Shown: one piece after another, positions 1 through 9,394 of the stretch | How the letters are laid out: each line of letters opens with the position of its first letter | How positions within the stretch are numbered: position 1 is the first letter of the stretch | Assembly (NCBI RefSeq): GCF_000062885.1 | Contig: NC_009142.1 | Coordinates: forward strand, 6,995,584 to 7,059,583 | DNA: 64,000 nt | From: Saccharopolyspora erythraea NRRL 2338 | GTDB lineage: Bacteria > Actinomycetota > Actinomycetes > Mycobacteriales > Pseudonocardiaceae | Direction: 5' to 3' | Program-made: the position numbers and the translations under genes | Notes under the pieces: model-generated | Database searches by the model: none | What the model was told of the DNA's origin: nothing | What the model saw: only the letters and a program-made list of their open reading frames with translations

Positions 1-549
1 CTCGATGATGTCGCGGACCTCGTTGACGACCTCGAGGCGGTCGGCGCGGGTGGTGGTGCCGAGGACGTTCGGCAGCGTGCTCTCCGACAGCCACCCGTCG
101 GTGCCCTCGCGTTCGGCGCGGTCGGCCGCGCTCAGCCGGTTCGCGCGCTGCTCCTCGTTGTCGGTGACGGCCTTGGTGTCGGCCAGCACCAGCCCGGCGA
201 CGCGCTCGGGCGCGGCGCGCAACACCGCCATCGCCACGTAGCCGCCCATCGAGCAGCCGCCCAGCACGACCCGCTCCAGACCCAGCTCGTCGAGCAGGGC
301 GATGACGTCGGCCGCCGCGGCGGCCATGCTCGGCCGGTCCCGCACGACGGGACCGGCGGGCTCGTCGACACCGGTGGAGGCGCCGTGCAGCGCGCTCTCG
401 CCCAGCCCGCGCTGGTCGGGGGCGATGACTCTGGCGTGCTCCTCCAACGACGTCCGCGCCGCGTTCCACATGCGCGCGTCGACCGGGAAGGCGTGCAGCA
501 GTACCAGTGGAGTTCCGACTCCGGATTCGATGAAATGCACGAGCCCCAT
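1..549 (-). CDS. alpha/beta hydrolase, 3' end outside the window
   Basis: The reading frame is open from ATG at 549 to the window edge (183 codons), so the C-terminus is missing. The protein begins MGLVHFIESG and has an oxyanion-type LLHAFPVD segment near residue 20, then a DQRGLGES turn and the nucleophile elbow GGCSMGGYVA typical of the alpha/beta-hydrolase fold, with Ser as the expected nucleophile. The acid and His of the triad would lie beyond the edge. The family contains esterases, lactonases and C-C hydrolases; the substrate cannot be told. It lies 50 bp downstream of a second, unrelated hydrolase gene in the same orientation and could be cotranscribed with it. Confidence 0.85.
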   Translation of the reverse strand, partial: MGLVHFIESGVGTPLVLLHAFPVDARMWNAARTSLEEHARVIAPDQRGLGESALHGASTGVDEPAGPVVRDRPSMAAAAADVIALLDELGLERVVLGGCSMGGYVAMAVLRAAPERVAGLVLADTKAVTDNEEQRANRLSAADRAEREGTDGWLSESTLPNVLGTTTRADRLEVVNEVRDIIE

Positions 550-599
550 CCTGCCGGAGACGCGCCGCCGTCGCGGCCCTGCGCCTGTGCGCCGGGGGA

Positions 600-1349
600 T
601 CAGGACTCGACGATGGTGACCTGCCGGGTCTCCGACGGGCCGTCCCAGGTCCGGGGCAGCGGCGTCGGGACGTCGGGCGCCACCGCGCCCGCGATCGCGT
701 CGAGCGCGTCCTCGGCCTTGCCGACCCACAGGTGCTTGGTGTCGGGGAAGCCGGTGACCTGGGCCTGCGGGATCGCGGCGAACCGGCGCCGGGCCTCGTC
801 CGGACGCAGGTAGTCGTCGTACTCCGGGATGAGCGCGTGCACCGGTTTGCCCGACTCCGCCCACGCGCGCAGGTCGTCCTCGGTGCTCCAGCGCAACGGC
901 GGCGAGATCAGCACCGCGCCCCGCACCAGCGGGTCGAGGCCGTGCACGAGGGTCAGGTCGGTACCGAACGACCAGCCGACCAGCCACACGTTCGGCAGGT
1001 CGCTGAACTCGGCGTACTCCAGTGCCGCCGCGACGTCGAAACGCTCGGACTTGCCGCCGTCGAAACTGCCCTCGCTGCGGCCGGCCTCGCTGGCTGTGCC
1101 CCGCGTGTTGAACCGCAGCACAGCGAGATCGGCCAACGCCGGCAACCGCCAGGCGGCCTTGCGGAAGATGTGCGAGTCCATCATGCCGCCGTGAGTGGGC
1201 AGCGGGTGCAGGCAGACCAGGGTGGCCTTCGGCTCGCCGCTCTCCGGCAGCGCCAGCTCGCCGACCAGCTTGAGATCGTCGGCGGTGTGCAGCGTGATCG
1301 GCTCGCGCCGGGCCGGCAGCACCGTGTTCGCGCGGATCGGAGTACTCAT
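600..1349 (-). CDS. alpha/beta hydrolase (dienelactone hydrolase-like)
   Basis: A 249-residue cytosolic hydrolase without signal peptide. It shows LVCLHPLPTHGG (oxyanion-hole region, about residue 44), a RFNTRG turn, the nucleophile elbow GWSFGTD, the probable acid in PEYDDYLRP and the catalytic His in DTKHLWVG. The HPLPTHGG motif and size resemble the small alpha/beta hydrolases related to dienelactone hydrolases and to the YcjY/KANL3-type family. Substrate unknown. The gene is preceded by about 180 bp of non-coding DNA, so it probably has its own promoter. Downstream after 50 bp comes another hydrolase. Confidence 0.88.
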   Translation of the reverse strand: MSTPIRANTVLPARREPITLHTADDLKLVGELALPESGEPKATLVCLHPLPTHGGMMDSHIFRKAAWRLPALADLAVLRFNTRGTASEAGRSEGSFDGGKSERFDVAAALEYAEFSDLPNVWLVGWSFGTDLTLVHGLDPLVRGAVLISPPLRWSTEDDLRAWAESGKPVHALIPEYDDYLRPDEARRRFAAIPQAQVTGFPDTKHLWVGKAEDALDAIAGAVAPDVPTPLPRTWDGPSETRQVTIVES

Positions 1350-1531
1350 CGCCTCGATCCTGCCACGAACGGGTGGCGCGCACGGTGTGATGTGCGGCCG
1401 TGCCGGATCCGCGCGTCGGCAGAAGCCACCGGCGGCGCTGACCAGGCGTTCGTGTCGGCTGCGGAAAAGTCGTGCCCGTCGTCACAACGGCCACGGCGGC
1501 ATGCGGCGCTAGCGCCGAGACGGTGCGCGGG

Positions 1532-1846
1532 TCACGACCACCGGCGGGTCGGTCCGCGGCGGCTGCGGGCGTTCCAGCAGCCGGTGTGCCAGTGCCTGCG
1601 GTCGTCCACGCCGCCGTGGTCGGCCGCGGGCCAGGCCACCACGTGCCCGATGCCGGCGCGGATCTCGTGGTCGCAGCCGGGGCACCGGTAGTCCTTCGTC
1701 GCCTGGGCGGCCGGGACGGTGCGGACCATCCAGTCGCCGTCCGGGCCCTCCTCCACGCGCGACCAACCGAAACCGGTGCCCATCGGACGTGCACCGCCGC
1801 CGGTGGCAGGCCCGTTCGGGCGACGGGGACGGTTTCGGCGGGGCAT
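1532..1846 (-). CDS. small putative metal-binding protein of unknown function
   Basis: A 104-residue protein. The N-terminus is basic and low in complexity (MPRRNRPRRPNGP). The core contains YRCPGCDHEI, then GHVVAWP, then RRHWHTGCW. The CxxC pair together with His-x-x-x-Cys suggests a zinc ribbon or HNH-like zinc site, though no full nuclease signature is visible. I recognise the shape as a conserved actinobacterial hypothetical protein but cannot name a function. Its start lies 9 bp after the stop of the upstream lipoprotein gene, so the two are probably cotranscribed. The protein has no membrane segment or signal. Confidence 0.7.
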   Translation of the reverse strand: MPRRNRPRRPNGPATGGGARPMGTGFGWSRVEEGPDGDWMVRTVPAAQATKDYRCPGCDHEIRAGIGHVVAWPAADHGGVDDRRHWHTGCWNARSRRGPTRRWS

Positions 1847-1855
1847 GGCCCCACG

Positions 1856-2854
1856 TTAACCGCTGCCTCCCGACGAGGGCAGACGCGGCCATGCCGACTG
1901 CGCCAGGCCCCTGGCGTACTCGCACGCCTCGATGCCGTCCGCGCCCGGGACCGCCACGACCAGCATCGCCACCTCCACCTGCCGCCCGGCCGGGTCGCCG
2001 AAGGGGATGTGGCCGGTCTCGGCCGAGCACAGCGGCACGCTCGGGTCGCCGCCGACGATGCTGACGACCGTGCGGCGTCCGGCGATCTCCTCCTCCACCG
2101 CCGCCCCGTGCAGCACCCTGGGCGGGTCTCCCGCGGTGTGCACGAGCCGCACCCGGGGCGACTCCGCGTTCTGCTCGCCCCACTGGCACTGGTGACGAGC
2201 CGGGGTGGATCGCGGCTGGGTCTGTTCGAGGCCGGGAACCTCGTGCACGACCGCGGAGTCCAGCACGGTGCACGGGTCGACGACGGCCAGCGAGTCCGGC
2301 GGGTAGGCGCGGTGCCCGGCCCGGTGCTGCTGCATCGCCCCGACCGCGGCGTCCGCACCGGTCTCGGCGACCGCGCACAGTCCCGCACCGGGATCGCCGC
2401 TGAGGAGGTCGGCGCTGACCCGCATCGCGATGCCGTCGTCGAACAGCACGTCCCGCGCGCAGTGCCCCGGCAGCGGGGGTTCCTGGCGGACGCGGAACTG
2501 CCCACGCGCCACGACCGGTGCCCCGCCGCCGGGCTGGTCCGGTGTGGACTCGGCCAGCTCACCCACCGCGACCTGCACCACCGAGCCGTCTGCCAGCTGG
2601 ACGCGGTGCAGGCAGTAGTCGAGCGAGACCGTCCCGGCGTCGGTGACCTGACCGAACCGGGCCAGCGCAGCCGGGTCGGCGACCGAGCAGGGGTCGAAGG
2701 TGCGCAGGTCTCCGAGCACGCCGGCCGATGACGCGGACGGCTTCCCGCCGCCCGCCACCGGGCCCGAACCGGCCGGGCCGCCGACGCATCCGGCGAGCAC
2801 GAGCAGTCCGGCGATGAGCAGGGCCATCCAGCGGAAGCGGGGACGCGGCGGCAT
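1856..2854 (-). CDS. secreted lipoprotein with two Asp-Pro-Cys domains (DUF3558-like)
   Basis: A 332-residue lipoprotein. The signal peptide MPPRPRFRWMALLIAGLLVL ends in the lipobox LAGC near residue 22, followed by a Gly/Pro/Ser linker. The mature part contains two half-domains that each open with a similar signature, FDPCSV (about residue 54) and VDPCTV (about 190), with further conserved Cys such as LDYCLH and HQCQWG. This matches the general pattern of actinomycete DUF3558 lipoproteins but duplicated. The likely location is the outer face of the membrane; function unknown. A protein with the same plan is encoded at 7846-8817, so they are probable paralogues. It precedes the Cys/His small protein by 9 bp. 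Confidence 0.8.
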   Translation of the reverse strand: MPPRPRFRWMALLIAGLLVLAGCVGGPAGSGPVAGGGKPSASSAGVLGDLRTFDPCSVADPAALARFGQVTDAGTVSLDYCLHRVQLADGSVVQVAVGELAESTPDQPGGGAPVVARGQFRVRQEPPLPGHCARDVLFDDGIAMRVSADLLSGDPGAGLCAVAETGADAAVGAMQQHRAGHRAYPPDSLAVVDPCTVLDSAVVHEVPGLEQTQPRSTPARHQCQWGEQNAESPRVRLVHTAGDPPRVLHGAAVEEEIAGRRTVVSIVGGDPSVPLCSAETGHIPFGDPAGRQVEVAMLVVAVPGADGIEACEYARGLAQSAWPRLPSSGGSG

Positions 2855-2994
2855 CAGCTCAGCCTAACCTCGCGACACCCGAACGGGTACTGGTCGGACG
2901 AGCCGGAACCGCTGCGACTTCCGCCACGCGAACCTCCGGCGCGACAAGGAGATTCGAGGAGGGACCGCGCGTCGGCAGGCCCCTCCCGCGACTG

Positions 2995-3684
2995 CTACTC
3001 GTCGAAGTTGCGGGACGCCAGGTCGAGGATGCGCTGCACGGCTTCCCGGGCGTCGGGACCGCTCGCGCGCAGCACGATCCGGTGCCCCTTGCGCGCTCCG
3101 AGCCCCATCACGCCGAGAACGCTCGCGGCGTCGGCCTCCTTGTCCCCGAGCGAGATCGTGACGTCGGTGTCGAGACCGGTCAGGCACCGGGCCACCAGCG
3201 CGGCCGGACGCGCGTGCAGACCGACCTCGTTGGCCAGCTCCAGTTCCTCGCGGACTTCCTCCTGCGGCGGGGCCTCGGCTTCCCCGCCTCCGCCCGCCAG
3301 CTCCGAGGGCCCGCCCGCGGTCTGCACCGCCTCGACGACGGCCTTGAGGTCCTTGCCGCCCTGCGCGGCGACCGCGCCCGCCACCGCGCCCTCGACCAAC
3401 GGCCCGTCGGCCACGATCGCGGTCCGCGGGTCGCCCAGCGACTCGACGGCCAGTTCCGCGACCATCTGCGCGCTTCCCAGGTCGTAGAGCAGCACGGCGC
3501 CCGCGCCGGTGTCGGCGTCGGAAAGCGCGGCGGACACCCGTTCGAAGTCGGTGCCGACGCTGCCGTCGTCGAGCCCGCCCGCGGCGACGACCCGCACCTC
3601 CGGAGCCATCTGCCGGGCCAGCTCCACGACGCCCTCGGCGAGCTTCTCGCTGTGGGAGACGATCACGAGTCCGACGGTCTTCAT
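2995..3684 (-). CDS. dhaM: dihydroxyacetone kinase phosphotransferase subunit DhaM (EIIA-HPr fusion)
   Basis: A 229-residue phosphocarrier that passes phosphate from the PTS to the ADP bound in DhaL. Residues 1-125 form an EIIA-mannose type domain with the phospho-His in VSHSEKLAEG (His11). After a Gly/Glu/Pro linker, residues 145-229 form an HPr domain with VGLHARPAALVARCL (phospho-His) and an SVLGVMGLGARKG stretch. There is no enzyme-I domain, so a separate EI must supply phosphate. ATG at 3684 overlaps the dhaL stop by four bases (ATGA), showing translational coupling. It is the last gene of dhaKLM. A DhaM carrying HPr but not EI is a known actinobacterial arrangement. Confidence 0.93.
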   Translation of the reverse strand: MKTVGLVIVSHSEKLAEGVVELARQMAPEVRVVAAGGLDDGSVGTDFERVSAALSDADTGAGAVLLYDLGSAQMVAELAVESLGDPRTAIVADGPLVEGAVAGAVAAQGGKDLKAVVEAVQTAGGPSELAGGGGEAEAPPQEEVREELELANEVGLHARPAALVARCLTGLDTDVTISLGDKEADAASVLGVMGLGARKGHRIVLRASGPDAREAVQRILDLASRNFDE

Positions 3685-4339
3685 CGTCCGCCCCTCGCCG
3701 CCTCGGAGAACGCCGACAGCAGCAACGCCGTCGACCGCGCCCCCGGATCGATGTGGCCTGCACTGCGCTCGCCGAGGTAGGAGGCCCGGCCCTTGCGCGC
3801 GACCAGCGGCTCGGTCGCCTGCGCGCCGACGTGGGCGGCTTCTGCGGCCACCGACAGCACCTTCACCGGCCCCTCGCCCGCGTCGGCCGCGGCCTTGGCG
3901 GCGTCGACCGCGGGCGAGAGCGCGTCGATCATCGTCTTGTCGCCCGTGACGGCCTTGCCGCGCGCCGCGACACCCTCCATCCCCGCCTTGAGCGCGGCGG
4001 CGACGGCCGGGCCGTCGAGCTCCGCGGCGTCGCCGACCGCCGCCGCGGCCCGCAGGAACGCCGTGCCGTACAGCGGACCGGACGCCCCGCCGACGGTCGA
4101 GATCAGCACCGTGGCCACCATCTTCAGCACCGCACCCGGTGTCTCGGGCGCGGCGGTGTCCACCTTGGACACGACGGCGCGGAAGCCGCGGTCCATGTTC
4201 TCGCCGTGGTCGGCGTCGCCGATCTCCCGGTCGAGCCGGATCAGCTCCTCCCGGTGCGCCGCCACGATCTCGGCGCCGGCGCGCAACGCGGCGACGACGT
4301 CCTGTGCTGTGCAACCCATCAGGTCCACCTGTTCCTCGG

Positions 4340-4343
<4 letters not shown>
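3681..4343 (-). CDS. dhaL: dihydroxyacetone kinase ADP-binding subunit DhaL
   Basis: Encodes the nucleotide-binding subunit (220 residues) of the PTS-dependent dihydroxyacetone kinase, where a tightly bound ADP is rephosphorylated by DhaM and donates to the DhaK-bound substrate. The Mg-ADP site motif IGDADHGENMDRGF is present near residue 40, with VGGASGPLYGTAF and the conserved GDKTMIDAL later. I chose GTG at 4343 because it overlaps the dhaK stop (GTGA), the same coupling as between dhaL and dhaM. An ATG 24 bases further in is a less likely start. Glycerol or dihydroxyacetone utilisation is the expected pathway, in the cytoplasm. Confidence 0.93.
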
Positions 4344-5335
<992 letters not shown>

Positions 5336-5947
5336 CGCTGTCCTCCTTGACCGCCGGTGCGGGCGAACGTCCGATGGACCCAGGCGCAAATGTGCACGCA
5401 AGGTTGCCTACATCGCATCCTCACACGTTCGCGGGCCGTCGCCCGGCCGATCGCGGCCGGGAGCGGGCGAGGCGCCCGCCGCCCACGCGCGGATCGTTCC
5501 GCGCCGCGGTCGCGGAGGCAAGGGCGCGCGGGGCGCAGGGCTTGTGCCGCGCCCTTGCGACGTGCGGGGCCTCCGGCCGGCTCGCGGTGAGAGGCCCCGC
5601 CGGGAGGACAGCCACGGAGGCTGGACGGCGGGGCAGGCTTGGCGCCTCCAGGCTCACGGCTCGGCAGACGTCCAGGCCCGGGCTCGGCGGCCCGTCGTGC
5701 GCAGGGCCCAGCGAACTTCCAGGTCCGGGGCTCGGCGGACCATGCACGGCTCGGGGGCCTTCAGGCACCGGACGCTCGGCGACCTGCCAAGGCTCAGCCG
5801 ACCTCCTGGCCCGAGGCTCGGCGGACCGTGCGGGGCTCGATGGCGCGTCGCGCACGCCTCGACCGCAGCGGTCTGGCGCCGGCGTCCAGGCGGAGGGGCC
5901 TGCCACCCAGTCGGCGCGGGGACGTCGGCTGCGTGCGTCGGCCCTGC
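5336..5947. other. non-coding spacer with degenerate GC-rich repeats
   Basis: The 612 bp between dhaK and the aldehyde dehydrogenase stop must hold the dha promoter close to 5336-5450. From about 5640 to 5840 the sequence is built from irregular repetitions of a GGCTCGGCGGACC-like core separated by 30-50 bases. Open frames through it are low in complexity (Pro/Arg/Ala rich) with no ribosome sites, so I do not call a gene. Confidence 0.6.
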
Positions 5948-7465
5948 TCAGCGCCCGCGGAACAGGCGCAGCAGGCGGACCAGCCGCCGCACAGTGCGGT
6001 TCGAGCGGCCGAACGTCATCGGGTTGAGCGGGATGCGGTACTTGAGCCTGGTCACCGCCTGCGCCCGGGTGAACTCCCGTAGGCCGTCCTCGCCGTGGAT
6101 CCGGCCGAACCCGGAGTCGCCGACACCGCCGAAGGGCAGCGCGGGGACCGCCGCGAACGCGATCACCGAGTTCACCGCGACCATCCCGCTCCGCAGGCGC
6201 CGGGCCAGCTCAGTGCCGCGCGCCCGGGAGAACACCGTGCCGCCCAGCCCGTAGCGGCTGTCGTTGGCGCGTTCGACGCCCTCGTCGGCGCTGCGCACCC
6301 GTTCGACGACGATGGTCGGGCCGAAGGTCTCCTCGGTGGCCGCGGCCGCGTCCGGCGGCACGTCGGTGAGCACGACCGGCTCGACGAACGGCGGCCGCAC
6401 CGAGTGCCCGCCGCCGACCAGCGCGCGGGCACCGCGTTCGAGCGCGCCGTCGACGTGGTCGCGGATCACGTCCACCTGCGAGGGCATGGTGATCGGCCCG
6501 AAGTTCGCGTTGGGCTCGCCGCCCGGCCGCAGCTTGGCGGCGCGCTCGGTCACCAGGTCGAAGAACCGGTCGGCGACGGCGTCGACGACGTACACCCGCT
6601 CGACGCCGATGCAGGTCTGCCCGGCGTTGGACATCGCGCCCCAGACCGCGGCGTCGGCGGCGGCGCTCAGGTCGGCGTCGGCGTCGACGATCAGCGCGTC
6701 CTTCCCGCCGCACTCCACCAGCACGGGGGTGAGGGTGCGGGCGCAGGTGGCCATCACGCGCTTGCCGGTCTCCGTGGAGCCGGTGAACGCGACCTTGTCC
6801 ACACCCGACTCGCACAGCGCGGCCCCGGTCGGCCCGAAGCCGGTCACCACGCTGAGCACCGGCTGCTCGGGTACGACCTCGGCGAGGCTCTTCGCCAGCC
6901 ACTCGCCCACTCCGGGCGTCAGCTCGCTCGGCTTGAACACGACGGTGTTGCCCGCCGCCAGCGCGTAGGCGATGGAGCCCATCGGCGTGAAAGCCGGGTA
7001 GTTCCAGGGACCTATGACTCCGATCACACCGAACGGCAGGTACTCGACGGTCGCGGCCTGGTTCGCCATCAGGAAGCCCGACGGCACCTTGCGGCGGCGC
7101 AGCACCTTCTCGGCGTTGGCCGCGGCCCAGTGCAGGTGGTCGACGACCAGGACCAGCTCCAGGCGGGCGTCGTCGAGCGGCTTGCCGGTCTCGGCGCAGA
7201 TGACGCCCGCGAGCTCGTCGAGCCGGCGCAGCAGCAGCTTGCGCCAGGCGTCCAACCGCTGCTTGCGACCGGAGAAGCCCAGGTCGGACCACCACTGCTG
7301 GGCCTTGCGGGCGGCCGCGACGACCTCGCCGACCTCACCGGCGTCGTGTACGGGGTGCCGGCCGACGACCTCACCGGTGCGCGGATCGAGCGATTCGAAC
7401 GTGGGCTGCGGATCCAACTCCGCCTCGGTCGATGTCTCGACGCTGCCACGGGCGGTCCCGGTCAT
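5948..7465 (-). CDS. NAD(P)-dependent aldehyde dehydrogenase
   Basis: A 505-residue aldehyde dehydrogenase oxidising an aldehyde to its acid. The cofactor region has GPWNYPAFTPMGSIAYALA and KPSELTP, then FTGSTETGKRV. The general base Glu is in LVECGGKDALIV and the catalytic Cys in NAGQTCIGVERVYV. Also present are EETFGPTIVVERV and LPFGGVGDSGFGR near the C-terminus. The basic tail after residue 485 (RSNRTVRRLVRLLRLFRGR) may be a membrane-associating amphipathic helix, as in some fatty or coniferyl aldehyde dehydrogenases. Start ATG at 7465 has GGGAGG seven bases upstream. Substrate uncertain; it is monocistronic. Confidence 0.92.
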   Translation of the reverse strand: MTGTARGSVETSTEAELDPQPTFESLDPRTGEVVGRHPVHDAGEVGEVVAAARKAQQWWSDLGFSGRKQRLDAWRKLLLRRLDELAGVICAETGKPLDDARLELVLVVDHLHWAAANAEKVLRRRKVPSGFLMANQAATVEYLPFGVIGVIGPWNYPAFTPMGSIAYALAAGNTVVFKPSELTPGVGEWLAKSLAEVVPEQPVLSVVTGFGPTGAALCESGVDKVAFTGSTETGKRVMATCARTLTPVLVECGGKDALIVDADADLSAAADAAVWGAMSNAGQTCIGVERVYVVDAVADRFFDLVTERAAKLRPGGEPNANFGPITMPSQVDVIRDHVDGALERGARALVGGGHSVRPPFVEPVVLTDVPPDAAAATEETFGPTIVVERVRSADEGVERANDSRYGLGGTVFSRARGTELARRLRSGMVAVNSVIAFAAVPALPFGGVGDSGFGRIHGEDGLREFTRAQAVTRLKYRIPLNPMTFGRSNRTVRRLVRLLRLFRGR

Positions 7466-7845
7466 CGCTGGCCTCCCACCATTTCATTGGTCGTTGTAAT
7501 CCTGCAGCCTACGGAATGTCGCCACGAAAGGGCGACCACCGGAGGGAGCGGACGCCGCCGGATGTCTTCTTCGTCCGGTTTCCGCGGGTCAGCCGACCGG
7601 CACCCCGTCATCACCGACCGGGTGGCGACGACCTGTGCTTCCACCGCAACGTTGGTGTAGTTGTACTCGCTCCCTCACCTGATCTCCGGCAGCGCCCGGC
7701 ACAACGACACGGTGGTGTCCCCACCCGATCACCTGCCGTCGTGTCACGCAGAGCGACGAAGCGGTGCGGTGACGGCCTCTCCAGCGGCATCGGTCGCGCC
7801 CGAATCAGCACGTTCCCGACCACGTGCACTGATCCGCTCGATAGT
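7466..7845. other. divergent intergenic region
   Basis: This 380-bp stretch separates the aldehyde dehydrogenase (minus) from the lipoprotein gene (plus) and must contain both promoters. I see no conserved gene in it: open frames that run through lack ribosome sites and protein-like composition. No operator palindrome is obvious. Confidence 0.5.
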
Positions 7846-8817
7846 GTGACCCGCGTGTACCGGTACGCGTCGCTGATCGCCGTTCTGCCTCTCGTCCTCA
7901 CGGTCGCCGGATGCTCGGCCGGAACGGAGAGAACCACCGGGCAGCGGGAGACCGTGCCGGTCGCCAAGCCCGACGTCGAGAGCGCGGCGTTCTTCGACGA
8001 CCGGCTGACGGCCGCGAAGCTGCGTGCGGTCGACCCGTGCGCGCTGCTGCGCGGCACGGACCTGAGCGAGCACGGACAGCCCGCGGGTGACGTTCTCAGC
8101 GATCTCGGCGCGTGCTCGAACTTCATGAAGACCCACGACGGCGGGCCGTTCAACGTCACCCTGTACCTGCAGGCCGACGGTTTCGACTTCAGCAAGCACC
8201 GCATCGCCGGGCTGCCCGCCGAGATCACCGCCGACTCCGACCCCTGCTTCGTCCGGGTCGCCTACCAGGGCGCGGAGGGCATGCTGTCGTCGCCGCGGTC
8301 GATGCAGCTCCAGCTCGACACCGAGCTGCCCGATCCCTGTTCGGCCGCGGTGCAGATCATGCACGAGGTCGTCGAGCAGATCCGCACCAATCCGCCGATC
8401 GCCGACCGCGGCCCGGCCGAGCTGTCCGGGATCGACCCCTGCACGACGCTCGACCCCGTGGTCGTGCGCGACACCACGATGGGAGTCACGGCCTCCCCGG
8501 AGCCCGCCGGGATCTACGCGTGCGACTGGCACGCGGACAACGGCGTGGACCTCAAGGTCGACTTCGCCACCGGCACCCCGGAGACCGGCACGCTGCCGCC
8601 CGCCGACATCGGCGGCGTCGCGGCGGCGGTGCTGCCGTCGTCGGAGCTGAACAGCTGCCGGGTCGAGTGGGAGCACCGCCGCACGCCCGCGAACGTCAAC
8701 GGCATCGAGCGCGTCCAGGTGCAGGTCTACAACAACAACAACAAGATCCCGATGGACCCGTGCGCGAACGCGTTGAACGCGGCACGGGCGGTGAAGGCGA
8801 AGCTTCCGGTCGGCTGA
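7846..8817 (+). CDS. secreted lipoprotein with two Asp-Pro-Cys domains (DUF3558-like)
   Basis: About 323 residues. The N-terminus VTRVYRYASLIAVLPLVLTV leads to the lipobox VAGC, then a charged linker. Two half-domains open with VDPCAL and IDPCTTLD; further Cys are in LGACSNF, SDPCFVRV, YACDWH and LNSCRVEW. The plan equals that of the lipoprotein at 1856-2854, so both belong to one family despite low overall identity. GTG at 7846 or GTG at 7855 are both possible starts; neither has a strong ribosome site. Function unknown; expected outside the cell, anchored to the membrane. A repeat-rich tail and a strong hairpin follow. Confidence 0.78.
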   Translation: MTRVYRYASLIAVLPLVLTVAGCSAGTERTTGQRETVPVAKPDVESAAFFDDRLTAAKLRAVDPCALLRGTDLSEHGQPAGDVLSDLGACSNFMKTHDGGPFNVTLYLQADGFDFSKHRIAGLPAEITADSDPCFVRVAYQGAEGMLSSPRSMQLQLDTELPDPCSAAVQIMHEVVEQIRTNPPIADRGPAELSGIDPCTTLDPVVVRDTTMGVTASPEPAGIYACDWHADNGVDLKVDFATGTPETGTLPPADIGGVAAAVLPSSELNSCRVEWEHRRTPANVNGIERVQVQVYNNNNKIPMDPCANALNAARAVKAKLPVG

Positions 8818-9071
8818 GCGGAAGCCGCGCTCGGCTGAGCAGAAGCCGCGGCCGCTCGACCGGAGCGGTCGGCGCGACGGGCACGGCTCGCTCGACGGAC
8901 ACGGCTCGCGACGGGCACAGTTCGCTCGACGGGCACAGTTCGCTCGACCGGCAGGCACGGCTCACGACGGGCACGGGGCCCGCTCGACGGCACGCCCGCT
9001 TGATGGGCACGGCTCGCGACGGGCACAGCTCGCTTGACGGCACGGCCCGCTCTTACCTCGCCCTCGACAGC
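8818..9071. repeat. imperfect short tandem repeats, GC-rich
   Basis: Downstream of the lipoprotein the sequence repeats variants of CGACGGGCACAGTTCGCT (about 18-20 bases) some ten times, with losses and substitutions between units. Long open frames on both strands are a by-product of the periodic composition. No gene is supported here. Confidence 0.75.
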
Positions 9072-9112
9072 GCGAAGCGCCGCACCCGCCGGAGCGGGAC
9101 GCGGCGCTTCGC
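9072..9112. terminator. perfect 12-bp hairpin between convergent genes
   Basis: GCGAAGCGCCGC at 9072-9083 pairs exactly with GCGGCGCTTCGC at 9101-9112 around a 17-base loop. It lies eight bases from the stop of the minus-strand gene at 9120 and downstream of the plus-strand lipoprotein, fitting a bidirectional terminator. There is no long T-run. Confidence 0.75.
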
Positions 9113-9119
9113 CGTCCGG

Positions 9120-9380
9120 CTATTGGTGCGCGGACTCGTCCGGCACCCTGATCGGCCGCAACCTCGCCCACAGCACGAAGAGCGCGGTGAAGACCAGCAT
9201 GCCGACGCCGCTCCACAGGTTGATGTTGATGCCCGCCGCCTTCGCGACGTCCTCCGGGGCGGTCGCCACCACCCCCACGACCAGCAGCACCAGCCCGTAG
9301 ATCGCGAACAGCGCCGCGATGATCACCCGGATGTCGAAGGCACCCGCGGTGTGCCCGGAGCGAGGGGTTTCGTTCGCCAT
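9120..9380 (-). CDS. small two-helix membrane protein beside a solute symporter
   Basis: An 86-residue protein with two predicted membrane helices (about residues 17-39, VIIAALFAIYGLVLLVVGVV, and 54-72, LWSGVGMLVFTALFVLWARL) joined by a short polar loop. It starts 14 bp after the symporter stop, so the pair is almost certainly one operon. By analogy with small accessory proteins encoded beside acetate/monocarboxylate SSS carriers (DUF485, DUF3311 types) it may stabilise or assist the transporter; this is inference, and the sequence does not clearly match either family. Confidence 0.75.
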   Translation of the reverse strand: MANETPRSGHTAGAFDIRVIIAALFAIYGLVLLVVGVVATAPEDVAKAAGININLWSGVGMLVFTALFVLWARLRPIRVPDESAHQ

Positions 9381-9394
9381 TGGGTTGCCTCCTG

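Noticed and set aside
5421-5906. 161-codon Pro/Ala/Arg frame upstream of dhaK
   Set aside because: Built from degenerate repeats, no ribosome site and it overlaps the probable dha promoter.
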